64,000 nt of DNA from Chitinophagales bacterium (GTDB taxonomy: Bacteria > Bacteroidota > Bacteroidia > Chitinophagales > BACL12), in assembly GCA_020636645.1 (NCBI GenBank), contig JACJXO010000002.1, positions 248,001 through 312,000 of the forward strand, given 5' to 3'. Shown in pieces: positions 14,364-22,979 of this stretch. The notes below the pieces were generated by a model. That model was not told the DNA's origin, ran no database searches, and was given only the letters and a program-made list of their open reading frames with translations. Numbering within the stretch: position 1 is the first letter of the stretch; every line of letters starts with the position of its first letter. A program made the position numbers and the translations under genes.

Positions 14364-15140
14364 ATGAAACAGTTGTTGTTCATCTTCCTGCTGACCGTGA
14401 TCTCGGCAGCGCAGGCGCAGGTCACCCCGGATATGATGGCCTATGACAAGGGCTATGAAGAGGTAGTTCGCAAAAATGGCGTCCGTATCAGCTATGTGGT
14501 GGTGGATTCAGCTGATGAGATCTTCTTTCCGGGAGACACGCTGTTCACCACCTGGTATAACGACAAAGGCCAGTGGATCAAAGACCAGTTCAGGGTCTCC
14601 TTTATGGAGGATGGTCCTTTTATCAATGAGTATTATTATGATGATGAAGGTCATATGATCCGCACAGTATCCAACGCCGATATGTATCCTATGGAAACCG
14701 GATTCGTTTATCAGAAAGGCCAGCTTGTTACAGGTTATTCCGGAGGTGCAGAAGCCCGAAGATGGGAATTCAAAACAGAGAAAGGTCTTGTTACAGAAAG
14801 ATTGGGCTACTCCGGAACTATGTTCTTTGAGGAAGGAAATGATGCAGACACAGGCACTGTCAAATGGGAATTATCAGACAAAAATGTCTATACCTACAAC
14901 AAAAAAGGGCAACTGATCAGTGATACACCTTATTACTATGGTGAAGAAAGCGGAACCACCAAATATTACTATACCAAAACAGGACGCATTGCCCGTGTAG
15001 AGACCGTTTTTGTGGGTGATTCAGAAGCCGGCATGTACACCGAGTATCAATATGACGACCATGACCTGATGAACAGGGTCACTTCGGTTACCATGAGCGG
15101 TGATGTGACCATATTTGAAATTGTGAATGTGAGAGAATGA
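14364..15140 (+). CDS. Secreted YD-repeat-like protein
   Basis: A 258-residue exported protein. I start at the ATG at 14364, which gives a clean signal peptide (MKQLLFIFLLTVISAAQAQ); a longer frame to 14160 overlaps the previous gene. The body has spaced motifs of the type 'YYYDDEGHMIRT', 'YTYNKKGQLISD', 'YYYTKTGRIARVE' and 'YQYDDHDLMNRV', the Y-x-Y-D-x-x-G-x-hydrophobic pattern of YD/RHS-like beta strands. It lacks any toxin core, so it is a small stand-alone member and not an RHS toxin. Its stop overlaps the next ATG by four bases. Confidence 0.75.
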   Translation: MKQLLFIFLLTVISAAQAQVTPDMMAYDKGYEEVVRKNGVRISYVVVDSADEIFFPGDTLFTTWYNDKGQWIKDQFRVSFMEDGPFINEYYYDDEGHMIRTVSNADMYPMETGFVYQKGQLVTGYSGGAEARRWEFKTEKGLVTERLGYSGTMFFEEGNDADTGTVKWELSDKNVYTYNKKGQLISDTPYYYGEESGTTKYYYTKTGRIARVETVFVGDSEAGMYTEYQYDDHDLMNRVTSVTMSGDVTIFEIVNVRE

Positions 15141-15598
15141 AGATCCTGATGGTCTGCCTGGGTAATATTTGTCGCTCGCCCATGGCCGAAGGTATCATGC
15201 GGCATAAGATCGAACAACAGAAACTGGACTGGCGTGTTGATTCATGCGGAACCGGCGGCTGGCATGTGGGCGAGCCTCCTCATCCTGATGGACAAAGGGC
15301 TATGCGCCGTCGTGGTCTTGACATTTCACACCAGCGGGCCCGACAGTTTCACGGGCATTTCCTGGAAGAGTATGACCTGATCTGTGCCATGGACAGCAGT
15401 AATTACAACGACATCATGCGCCACGCTAAAACAGACGAAGAGCGAAGCAAGGTGTCCATGATCATGAATATTTCCAGGCCGGGAAGCAATGAAAGCATTC
15501 CCGATCCGTATTACAATGACCACCTGTATGATCAGGTGTTCGATATGCTCAGCGAGGCATGCGATGCCATTATTGAACAATATGCGTTGACCGATTAA
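15137..15598 (+). CDS. Low-molecular-weight protein-tyrosine phosphatase
   Basis: Cytoplasmic phosphatase of 153 residues. The N-terminal CX5R loop is VCLGNICRSPMAEG with nucleophile Cys7, Arg13 and Ser14. The general-acid region near residue 120 reads IPDPYYND. Length and order match the LMW-PTP family. In Bacteroidota such genes often accompany capsule or arginine-phosphate regulation, but nothing here fixes the substrate. ATGA overlap with the YD-like gene and five bases to hisS suggest one transcript. Confidence 0.92.
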   Translation: MKILMVCLGNICRSPMAEGIMRHKIEQQKLDWRVDSCGTGGWHVGEPPHPDGQRAMRRRGLDISHQRARQFHGHFLEEYDLICAMDSSNYNDIMRHAKTDEERSKVSMIMNISRPGSNESIPDPYYNDHLYDQVFDMLSEACDAIIEQYALTD

Positions 15599-15603
15599 GT
15601 GCT

Positions 15604-16977
15604 ATGGCAAACAAACCATCCATACCATCAGGCACCCGCGACTTCGGTCCGGAAGAAGTAGCCAAAAGACAATACATCATTGACACCATCAAACGGGTGT
15701 ATCACCTGTACGGCTATCAGCCGCTGGAAACACCGGTGATGGAAAACCTCAGCACCCTGCTGGGCAAGTATGGTGATGAAGGCGATAAACTGGTTTACAA
15801 GATTCTGAACTCTGGAGATTGGACTAGTAAACTTAAAAACGAAGACAAAAGTGCATATTCTCTGAATCCGTTTACAGATTATAAACTTATAACGGAAAAA
15901 GGTTTGCGATACGACCTCACTGTGCCCTTTGCACGTTATGTGGTCATGCACCAGCATGAACTGAATTTCCCTTTCCGTCGCTATCAGATACAACCGGTGT
16001 GGCGTGCCGACAGACCCCAGAAAGGTCGTTACCGCGAATTCTTCCAGTGCGATGCAGATGTGATCGGCTCCAACAGTCTGCTGCTTGATGCAGAACTGGT
16101 ACTGATGATCCGCGATGTGTTCGAAACCCTGAAAATGAATGTGACCGTTCGCCTGAACAACCGGAAGATCCTGGACGGTTTGGCGCACTACGCAGGTTGC
16201 GAAGACCGCTTCAACCAGATGGTCATCATCCTGGATAAGGCTGATAAGATCGGGCTGGACGGTGTCAAAAAAGAACTGAGCGAACTGGGTCTCAGCGATG
16301 AACAAACTGAACGCATCACCGACTACCTCGACTTCAAAGGCGACAACTCGCAGAAACTGGAATATCTGTCTGCGATCATGCAGAACGAAACAGGCAAAAA
16401 AGGCCTGGCAGAATTGACCGAACTGCGTGACCGCATCGCTGAATATTACAGCAAACATGTGGATGTGGAATTCGACCTGAGCCTGGCCCGCGGACTGAGC
16501 TATTACACCGGAACCATTTACGAAGTGGTTTCCCGCGATGTGCAGATGGGAAGCATCCTGGGTGGTGGTCGCTACGACGATCTGACCGGCATCTTCGGCC
16601 TGCCGAACATGAGTGGTGTGGGCATCAGTTTCGGCCTGGACAGGATATACGATGTTCTCAACGAACTGAGTCTGTATCCGGCAGATATCCTTCGCAGCTC
16701 AGACGTACTCTTCATTCCCTTCGACCTGACCTGTGAAAAGGCGGCTCTCCATTATGCAGACGAGTTCCGCCACAATGGATTGCGGGTGGAGGTCTATCCG
16801 GATGTAGATGCCAAACTGGGCAAGAAATTCAAGTATGCAGACGGTAAGAAGATCCGCTATGCCATCCTCATAGGCGAAGATGAATTCAAAGGCGGCTTCA
16901 TGACCGTTAAAGATCTTGTGTCAGGAGAGCAGCGTCAGATGAAACAACCGGAGGCCATCGCCCTGATCAAAGCCTAG
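15604..16977 (+). CDS. hisS: Histidyl-tRNA synthetase
   Basis: Charges tRNA-His. The 457 residues include class II motif 1 around PLETPVMENLSTLLGKYGDE, motif 2 around PVWRADRPQKGRYREFFQCD, the histidine-specific LARGLSYYTGTIYEV, and motif 3 GVGISFGLDRIYDVL. The C-terminal anticodon-binding domain starts at about 365 (DVLFIPFD). Compared with E. coli HisRS the sequence has an insertion after motif 1 (KLKNEDKSAYSLNPFTDYK), as in Bacteroidota enzymes. The gene converges on the next with a 75-bp spacer where I see no clear terminator. Confidence 0.97.
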   Translation: MANKPSIPSGTRDFGPEEVAKRQYIIDTIKRVYHLYGYQPLETPVMENLSTLLGKYGDEGDKLVYKILNSGDWTSKLKNEDKSAYSLNPFTDYKLITEKGLRYDLTVPFARYVVMHQHELNFPFRRYQIQPVWRADRPQKGRYREFFQCDADVIGSNSLLLDAELVLMIRDVFETLKMNVTVRLNNRKILDGLAHYAGCEDRFNQMVIILDKADKIGLDGVKKELSELGLSDEQTERITDYLDFKGDNSQKLEYLSAIMQNETGKKGLAELTELRDRIAEYYSKHVDVEFDLSLARGLSYYTGTIYEVVSRDVQMGSILGGGRYDDLTGIFGLPNMSGVGISFGLDRIYDVLNELSLYPADILRSSDVLFIPFDLTCEKAALHYADEFRHNGLRVEVYPDVDAKLGKKFKYADGKKIRYAILIGEDEFKGGFMTVKDLVSGEQRQMKQPEAIALIKA

Positions 16978-17052
16978 ATCTGCTAAAGAACCGCAAACTA
17001 CAGATTAAACATCCGGACTAAACCAGAAGCATTTTCCGGAAATTGTAATCAG

Positions 17053-18093
17053 CTACTTCGCTTTTTCAATATCTGAAACGATCTCCTTAAAAACATACCC
17101 GGAAAGAGCATATTCATTAAGAATGTTTTTAAGATACCTTTCTTGTATTCGATATGAAGTTACCATACCACAGAGCTTTCCGCTTGCCGCGTCAATAAAA
17201 ACAAAGACATTTTGAATCCGGGAAGTAGTAGTAGGAAAAAGAACCCGTTGCAGGTAGATCACATCCTCGTTCCTGGTCATGACCGCTTCGTCAAAGTCCT
17301 CATCACTAACAATGAAGAACTTATACGGGTAATTATCAGCAATATCCTGTTTTGTACACTTTTCTCCCAAATCAGTTTCTCTGATATAAAGTTCTTTCTC
17401 TTCAAAAAGCGCAGGTTGCATCACTTTCATTTTTAATCCATCTACACCCACTCTGTCTTCACTTAACCGCTGATCCATATACCAGAAAGCTGACTGAATT
17501 GCACCTGTCAGGTCTGACCTGGCTGGCAAACTTTGGGGTACTCCCACAAATATGATCGGTTTCTTGCCTGCATAGGGCTCTTTTACCTCATCTTCGATCA
17601 ATGTAAAATAAAGATATACTGCTCTCCCTCCTTCACTGGCCCGGTCGGAAGCATTAAAATCTCCATTGATAATAACCTTCGGATCGATATAGATTCCGGC
17701 ATTTACATCTAAACTTGCAGATGAAGTAGAAACCTCACGCACAATATTGGCTGTTCTGACCACTACATAATTGTACTTTTTATCTTTTTTCATCTCCAGT
17801 ACATCCTCGATCTTCTTCACAACAATGACCGTATCGAACGGCCATGCTGTTTTTACAGCCTCCAGCAGATCGGCGTTGTACTTTGTGATGACGTTCTTGT
17901 AAGTGGTGATATCTCCTTTCTTGCCTTTTTTCTCGAGTACTTTTAATGTCCGCTCATCATATTGTTCATTGACTATGATCACTTTTCGCTCATATACCTC
18001 AACAATTTCTTTTTCCTTTCCAAATCCCATCTGGGCAAAGGAAATAAGACCGGCAAACAGTAAGACGGTTGTCAGGATCAGTTTTGTTTTCAT
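17053..18093 (-). CDS. Secreted protein of unknown function
   Basis: I take the ATG at 18093, which yields the signal peptide MKTKLILTTVLLFAGLISFAQ; the frame extends 11 codons further upstream without improving it. The mature part (about 325 residues) is mixed alpha/beta, rich in Lys, Asp and Val, with no recognised motif. Notable segments are 'KTAWPFDTVIVVKKIEDVLE', 'NYVVVRTANIVREVS' and 'KKPIIFVGVPQSLPARSDL'. There are two Cys (EKCTKQD, KLCGMV). It is probably periplasmic. No operon partner: hisS converges from the left, and a repeat-rich spacer lies upstream. Confidence 0.7.
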   Translation of the reverse strand: MKTKLILTTVLLFAGLISFAQMGFGKEKEIVEVYERKVIIVNEQYDERTLKVLEKKGKKGDITTYKNVITKYNADLLEAVKTAWPFDTVIVVKKIEDVLEMKKDKKYNYVVVRTANIVREVSTSSASLDVNAGIYIDPKVIINGDFNASDRASEGGRAVYLYFTLIEDEVKEPYAGKKPIIFVGVPQSLPARSDLTGAIQSAFWYMDQRLSEDRVGVDGLKMKVMQPALFEEKELYIRETDLGEKCTKQDIADNYPYKFFIVSDEDFDEAVMTRNEDVIYLQRVLFPTTTSRIQNVFVFIDAASGKLCGMVTSYRIQERYLKNILNEYALSGYVFKEIVSDIEKAK

Positions 18094-18483
18094 GGATGTG
18101 TTGTTTTCAGGAATATTCAATTTCATATCACACCGGTCTCTGACCGAAGCTTTAAATATATTGATTGTTGGTTGAATATGCTTCGAAGGCAGAGCTGTTT
18201 GACTCTCTGCGGAAGAGGACAGACATTTTATAAAAGAATCAAGAAGCTCACATCATTTCCTGCATTGGCATAACCCTGCTCGCACTCCTCACTTCCAGCC
18301 ATCGGGCGGAATTAACTAATCAAGCCCAGAATAAGTGAGGGGTGAATGGTGAGGCTTCTCATGGGTGTGTTAACAAGCCCATTTTCACATTTCCTCATTT
18401 CCAAATTCCGCCTTCCGAATTCCGCCTTTCATCCTGATAGCATCATGAGGTACCCGCTACCTGATACCTGCTACCCGCTACCC
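18094..18483. other. 390-bp spacer with short tandem repeats
   Basis: No protein-like frame. Two small tandem arrays are present: AATTCCGCCTT at 18404-18414 and 18418-18428 (14-bp period), and TACCCGCTACC at 18451-18461 and 18472-18482 (21-bp period). The second array runs into the dnaJ stop at 18484-18486. Neither looks like a terminator. The promoter for the secreted unknown should lie at the left end of this spacer. Confidence 0.5.
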
Positions 18484-19650
18484 CTAATTGAACATTCCCC
18501 GGATCTTGTCCACGAAGCTCTTCTCTTTCCTGGTCTCGCCTTCATCGGGTTGGAAGTTCTTGGCATCCCGGAGTTTTTCCATCGTCTTCTTCTCTTCTGT
18601 GGTCATGTGTTTCGGCACCCAGACATTCACCTGGATGATCTGATCACCTTTGCCGTAAGAATTGAGTGATGGCAGCCCTTTGCCTTTGAGCCGCATGATG
18701 TGGCCGCTTTGTGTGCCTTCCGGAATTTTGATGCGGGCTCTTCCACCAATGGTGGGCACTTCCACCTGTGTACCGAGGGCCATATCTGCAATATTGAGAT
18801 ACAGATTGTACAGTACGTGTTGTCCTTCCCGCTTCAGGTCGCTGTGTGGTATCTCTTCTACAGAGATGAGCAGATCACCGTTGGGTCCGCCTTGTTCACC
18901 TGCATTACCACGGCCGGACATGGACAGCTCCACGCCATCGGTCACACCGGCAGGAATATCGAGTGTGATGGTATCTTCTCCGTACACCCTTCCTTCGCCA
19001 TGGCATTTTCCGCAGTTGGCAATGATGGTCTGTCCTGATCCGTTACAGGTCGGGCAGGTCTGTGTGGTCTGCATCTGACCCAGGATGGTGTTGGCCACTC
19101 TGCGCACTGCACCCTGTCCGCCGCAGGTCTTACAGGTCTCATACGCAGAGCCATCCTTGGCTCCTGTTCCGCTACAGGAATCGCATGGGATATATTTCTT
19201 GACCTTGATGGTCTTCTTGGTGCCATCGGCAATTTCGTCCAGGGTCATCTTGACCTTGATGCGGATATTGCTGCCCCGCTTACCTCTTCCCCGCTGTGCA
19301 CCACGACCTCTTCCACCGCCGCCAAAAAAAGAATCGAAAATGGAATCACCAAAAATGTCGCCGAACTGGCTGAAGATATCATCCATATTCATACCTCCGC
19401 CCGCACCGCCAAAACCACCGGCACCACCCATGCCTGCATGGCCGAACTGATCGTACCGCTGTTTCTTTTCCGCATTGCTCAGTACGTCATAGGCTTCGGC
19501 CGCCTCCTTGAACTTTTCTTCGGCTTCTTTATTACCGGGGTTCTTGTCAGGATGGTACTGCAATGCCATCTTGCGGTAAGCTTTCTTGATCTCTTCCGCA
19601 GATGCATTCTTACTGACACCCAGCACTTCGTAATAATCTCGCTTCGCCAT
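18484..19650 (-). CDS. dnaJ: Chaperone protein DnaJ
   Basis: Hsp40 co-chaperone that delivers clients to DnaK and stimulates its ATPase. The 388 residues show the J-domain with HPD at 33-35, a long Gly/Phe-rich stretch (about 68-125, GMGGAGGFGGAGGGMNMDD and a GGGGRGRGAQRGRGK segment), and four zinc repeats: CDSCSGTG, CKTCGGQG, CPTCNGSG and CGKCHGEG. Substrate-binding barrels and a dimerisation tail complete a type I DnaJ. grpE lies five bases upstream, so the two form an operon. dnaK is not in the window. Confidence 0.97.
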   Translation of the reverse strand: MAKRDYYEVLGVSKNASAEEIKKAYRKMALQYHPDKNPGNKEAEEKFKEAAEAYDVLSNAEKKQRYDQFGHAGMGGAGGFGGAGGGMNMDDIFSQFGDIFGDSIFDSFFGGGGRGRGAQRGRGKRGSNIRIKVKMTLDEIADGTKKTIKVKKYIPCDSCSGTGAKDGSAYETCKTCGGQGAVRRVANTILGQMQTTQTCPTCNGSGQTIIANCGKCHGEGRVYGEDTITLDIPAGVTDGVELSMSGRGNAGEQGGPNGDLLISVEEIPHSDLKREGQHVLYNLYLNIADMALGTQVEVPTIGGRARIKIPEGTQSGHIMRLKGKGLPSLNSYGKGDQIIQVNVWVPKHMTTEEKKTMEKLRDAKNFQPDEGETRKEKSFVDKIRGMFN

Positions 19651-19655
19651 CTCGT

Positions 19656-20210
19656 TTATTTACCTACCACCACTTTCGCATAGCGGATGATCTTTTCATT
19701 AAGCGTATAACCTTTTTCGATCACATCCACAACCTTCCCCTTCATGTCATCACCGGCCGGTATCTCCGTGACAGCTTCCATGGTCTCGGCGTCAAAATCC
19801 TGTCCCTTGACCTCCATGGGTTGAAGGCCTTTTTGAGCGACCATGTTTTTCAGTTTTTCACTGATCAGCACCAGCCCCTGACGAATGGCTTCCACATCCT
19901 GTGCCTTATCAATGATCTCAGATGCACGGTCCACATCATCCAATACAGGCAGCAGGTCTGCCATAATATCCTGACCCGCTGTCTTGATGATATCCAGCCG
20001 CTCTCTGGCGGTTCGTCGCTTGTAATTCTCAAACTCAGCCAGCAAACGAATGAATTTCTCCTTTTGCTGCTCCAGTTCATTCACCAGCGAACTGGATTCT
20101 TCCACCAGCTCTTCCTCCACCGGCATACCTTCAGCCGGGCGTTCCTGTTCAGTATTTTCTGTATCTGACAGGGTGGTCTCTTCGTCTTGTATTTCCTGCT
20201 TTTTTGACAT
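19656..20210 (-). CDS. grpE: Nucleotide exchange factor GrpE
   Basis: Releases ADP from DnaK. I use the ATG at 20210 (MSKKQEIQDEE; 184 residues) because the nine codons upstream are unlike the family's acidic N-terminus. The N-terminal part is Glu-rich and unstructured, followed by a long coiled coil (LVNELEQQKEKFIRLLAEFE) and the conserved ENYKRRTARERLD. The beta-wing domain includes GQDFDAETMEAVT and ends VIEKGYTLNEKIIRYAKVVV. Paired with dnaJ. A consensus-like promoter lies 45-78 bases upstream. Confidence 0.95.
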   Translation of the reverse strand: MSKKQEIQDEETTLSDTENTEQERPAEGMPVEEELVEESSSLVNELEQQKEKFIRLLAEFENYKRRTARERLDIIKTAGQDIMADLLPVLDDVDRASEIIDKAQDVEAIRQGLVLISEKLKNMVAQKGLQPMEVKGQDFDAETMEAVTEIPAGDDMKGKVVDVIEKGYTLNEKIIRYAKVVVGK

Positions 20211-20254
20211 ACTCAGGGTTATTATTGGTGTACACACACCGATACCGCCATGTG

Positions 20255-20288
20255 CAAAAATACTGCCATGCCGGTCCTGTTGTCAAAA
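20255..20288 (-). promoter_or_regulatory. Putative promoter of grpE-dnaJ
   Basis: The minus strand has TTTTG (20288-20284) and, 21 bases later, TATTTTTG (20262-20255). This fits the Bacteroidota TTG / TAnnTTTG pattern with acceptable spacing. It is the most complete -33/-7 pair I found. No CIRCE or other heat-shock operator is visible. Confidence 0.5.
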
Positions 20289-20296
20289 TGTCACGG

Positions 20297-20845
20297 TCAG
20301 TGTTCGCTGAGGTCTTCCAGGAGGTTCTCCAGATCTGCTATTTCCACATACCGGTACAGGATCTCTCCATTACCGTCTATCAGGAAATATTTAGGAAGGG
20401 TATTGACCTCATAAGTGAGCACAGAAGGGGCATTCCATTTCCGGGGATCGCACATCTGATACGGCCAGTTGCATTTATCCTCTTTGATGGCCTGCAGCCA
20501 TTGTTCTTCAGAATTATCAAGTGAAACAGAATAGATGGTAAAGCCATCGGCGTTCTCAAATTTCTGATCCTTGAAGGTGTTGTACATCCGGCCCATTTCA
20601 AAATGCGCCTGCCGGCAAATATTGCTGGCGGCTGTCCAGAATTCCACCAATACCAGTTTCCCCTCCAGAGACGACAGACTGGCACAGTCTCCTTTCATCC
20701 CATCGCACAGGATCTCCGGCGCCAGGTTACCGGTCTTGATGCCTATTACAGCTTCTTTGGAACCGGAACAGGTGAAGGAGGAGGTCAGGATGAAAAACAG
20801 GGAAAAAACGGTCAGCGCAAGGCTGAGAGAGGAGCGGTACTGCAT
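20297..20845 (-). CDS. TlpA-like thioredoxin-fold lipoprotein with SxxC in place of CxxC
   Basis: A 182-residue exported protein. The hydrophobic leader (6-24) ends at SSFTC26SG, a possible though loose lipobox. The thioredoxin fold is clear: LAPEILCDGMKGDCASLSSL, then VLVEFWTAASNICRQAH, then a cis-Pro-like VNTLPKYFLIDGNGEIL. Where TlpA/ResA proteins have WCxxC, this one has Ser74-Asn-Ile-Cys77, so the nucleophilic Cys is missing and only the buried one remains. It may bind or isomerise instead of reducing disulfides. Three other Cys (47, 54 and the pair near KCNWPYQMC) could form structural bridges. It lies between grpE and murA. Confidence 0.75.
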   Translation of the reverse strand: MQYRSSLSLALTVFSLFFILTSSFTCSGSKEAVIGIKTGNLAPEILCDGMKGDCASLSSLEGKLVLVEFWTAASNICRQAHFEMGRMYNTFKDQKFENADGFTIYSVSLDNSEEQWLQAIKEDKCNWPYQMCDPRKWNAPSVLTYEVNTLPKYFLIDGNGEILYRYVEIADLENLLEDLSEH

Positions 20846-20920
20846 GGCCTTTAAACAATAATTTCTTTTGTGTAATTGCTTAATTCTTTGATGTACAAAT
20901 CACACAGAACGTTGCATGGG

Positions 20921-22228
20921 TCAGGCGATCCTTTCGATGGATGCACCCAAAGCCTTCAACCTGGAGTCAATGCGCTGATAGCCCCGGTCTATCTGCTCGA
21001 TGTTGCGTATGATACTGGTTCCCTTGGCCGACAGTGCTGCGATGAGCAATGCCACACCTGCACGTATATCTGGTGAACTCATTTCGAGACCCCGAAGCTG
21101 ATTCCTGCGGTCCAGTCCGATCACGGTAGCACGGTGCGGGTCACAAAGAATGATCTGGGCACCCATATCAATGAGTTTGTCAACAAAGAACAGCCTGCTC
21201 TCAAACATCTTCTGGTGGATGAGTACGGATCCTTTGGCCTGGGTGGCCACCACCAGCACGATACTCAGCAGGTCAGGTGTAAAACCCGGCCACGGTGCAT
21301 CAGCTATGGTCATGATGGAACCGTCAATAAAGGTCTGTATCTCGTAATGTTCCTGCGCCGGTATGTACAGGTCTTCTCCTCTCCTCTCCATCTGAATGCC
21401 CAGCCTGCTGAACACGTCTGGTATCAGACCGAGCTGATCATAAGCCACATCTTTAATGGTGATCTCACTTTGTGTCATGGCGGCCATACCGATGAAGCTG
21501 CCGATCTCGATCATATCAGGCAGCATGCGATGGTCTGTGCCATGCAACGCTTCCACACCTTCAATGATGAGCATGTTGGAGCCGATGCCGCTGATCTTTG
21601 CTCCCATACCCACCAGCATTTTACATAACTGCTGCAGATAGGGTTCACAGGCAGCATTGTAGATGGTCGTAGTGCCTTCAGCCAGCACAGCAGCCATCAC
21701 CACATTGGCAGTACCGGTAACAGACGCTTCATCCAGCAACATATAAGTGCCATGAAGCCTGGAGGCATCAATGGTATAGAATGCATCGTGGGTATCGTAG
21801 TTGAATCTGGCTCCCAGTTTTTCGAAACCTATGAAGTGGGTGTCCAGCCTGCGGCGACCGATCTTATCTCCACCGGGTTTGGGCAGACTGGCTTTCTTGA
21901 ACCTCGCGAGGAGGGGGCCAAGTATCATGACAGATCCACGGAGACGCCGGCTTTTTTCCTTGAATGCCTCCGTTTGCAGAAAGTCCAGATTGACATCTCT
22001 CGCAGTGAAGGTGCAGGTATCTGATGATGGCCGGTCAATGACAACACCCATATCACCCAGCAGGTCTATGAGCAGGTTGACATCGAGGATGTCCGGAATA
22101 TTGGTGATGGTAACAGACTCCGGTGTGAGCAGTACTGCACAGATGACCTGAAGTGCTTCGTTCTTGGCACCCTGGGGAATGATCTCTCCGCTGAGCGACT
22201 TCCCTCCTTTGATCTCAAATGCCCCCAT
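20921..22228 (-). CDS. murA: UDP-N-acetylglucosamine 1-carboxyvinyltransferase (Cys to Asp active site)
   Basis: First committed step of peptidoglycan synthesis: transfers enolpyruvate from PEP to UDP-GlcNAc. The 435 residues begin with FEIKGGKSLSGEIIPQGAKN, including the catalytic Lys of the K-N motif. The active-site loop reads KPGGDKIGRRRLD; Asp121 (codon 21866-21868) replaces the Cys115 of E. coli that fosfomycin alkylates. Other landmarks are RRLRGSVMILGPLLARF and PDIRAGVALLIAALSAKG near the C-terminus. Its start overlaps the stop of the DUF4290 gene by one base. The Asp form is known from mycobacteria and chlamydiae and is fosfomycin-insensitive there. Confidence 0.95.
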   Translation of the reverse strand: MGAFEIKGGKSLSGEIIPQGAKNEALQVICAVLLTPESVTITNIPDILDVNLLIDLLGDMGVVIDRPSSDTCTFTARDVNLDFLQTEAFKEKSRRLRGSVMILGPLLARFKKASLPKPGGDKIGRRRLDTHFIGFEKLGARFNYDTHDAFYTIDASRLHGTYMLLDEASVTGTANVVMAAVLAEGTTTIYNAACEPYLQQLCKMLVGMGAKISGIGSNMLIIEGVEALHGTDHRMLPDMIEIGSFIGMAAMTQSEITIKDVAYDQLGLIPDVFSRLGIQMERRGEDLYIPAQEHYEIQTFIDGSIMTIADAPWPGFTPDLLSIVLVVATQAKGSVLIHQKMFESRLFFVDKLIDMGAQIILCDPHRATVIGLDRRNQLRGLEMSSPDIRAGVALLIAALSAKGTSIIRNIEQIDRGYQRIDSRLKALGASIERIA

Positions 22229-22893
22229 CAGCGGTTGCGTTTGAAATTGCGGTTCTTGTTCTGTTTGAAATTGCGCTGGTAGCGTCCGCCCTGACGTCTC
22301 TCCTGGGTCTGTTGCTGATTCGGCCCCTGTTTGGTGCGGTTGGCCTTGCTAAGAGTATCCAGGTTGCTTTCTTCGTGCAGGGTCAGTTTACCACCAGACA
22401 GGAATTCAAGATCTGACTTGATCAGGTCATCTGTTACATTCTCCCTGTTCCAGTTCTGGTACACCAGTTTCATGTAATTGCCAATGACCTCTGTAAACGC
22501 TTCCTGCTTCTCCGGATCCTCCATGCTGATGGCCTGTTTGATCATGGATTCCACGTACCTGCCGTAGTGGCGGAAATGCACATTCTCTTTTGGATACTTC
22601 AGCTGCATATTTTTCCGGCGCAGCTCCTCCCTGTCGGGGATGGGATACGGCGATTCAGCTTCCAGTCTGAAGTCAGAGATGGCGAAAATATGGTCCCACA
22701 ACTTGTGGCGATAGTCTTCTACATTTCGAAGGGCGGGATTGAGGGTTCCCATCAGTTCGATGATATCCTGTACCAGGTTGTTGCGTTCAACCGGATCCTG
22801 GATGGTCATGGCATGCTGAACAAGGTATTGGATATTCCGCCCATACTCTTTCATGATGAGCTTTTCCCTCGAGGAGTTATAGTTGTAATCCAT
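22228..22893 (-). CDS. DUF4290 domain protein
   Basis: A 221-residue cytoplasmic protein of a Bacteroidota-restricted family of unknown role. The conserved domain covers about 1-170: YNSSREKLIMKEYGRNIQYL, NPALRNVEDYRHKLWDHIF, and HFRHYGRYVESMIKQA. The tail (180-221) is a basic, Gln/Asn/Arg-rich segment (QERRQGGRYQRNFKQNKN) that could bind nucleic acid. murA follows with one base of overlap, an arrangement that suggests a cell-envelope or housekeeping link. A TACCTTTA element lies 13 bases upstream of the start. Confidence 0.85.
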   Translation of the reverse strand: MDYNYNSSREKLIMKEYGRNIQYLVQHAMTIQDPVERNNLVQDIIELMGTLNPALRNVEDYRHKLWDHIFAISDFRLEAESPYPIPDREELRRKNMQLKYPKENVHFRHYGRYVESMIKQAISMEDPEKQEAFTEVIGNYMKLVYQNWNRENVTDDLIKSDLEFLSGGKLTLHEESNLDTLSKANRTKQGPNQQQTQERRQGGRYQRNFKQNKNRNFKRNR

Positions 22894-22905
22894 AAACAGT
22901 AGGGT

Positions 22906-22913
22906 AAAGGTAC
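22906..22913 (-). promoter_or_regulatory. Putative -7 element (TACCTTTA) upstream of the DUF4290-murA pair
   Basis: Seven of eight consensus positions of TAnnTTTG, 12 bases from the ATG at 22893. The -33 box is not obvious. Confidence 0.35.
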
Positions 22914-22979
22914 TGATTTTGCCACAGGCTTACAGACAAACAGGGAGCCCGGGCTCCCTGTCTTCTACATCTTATCCAC

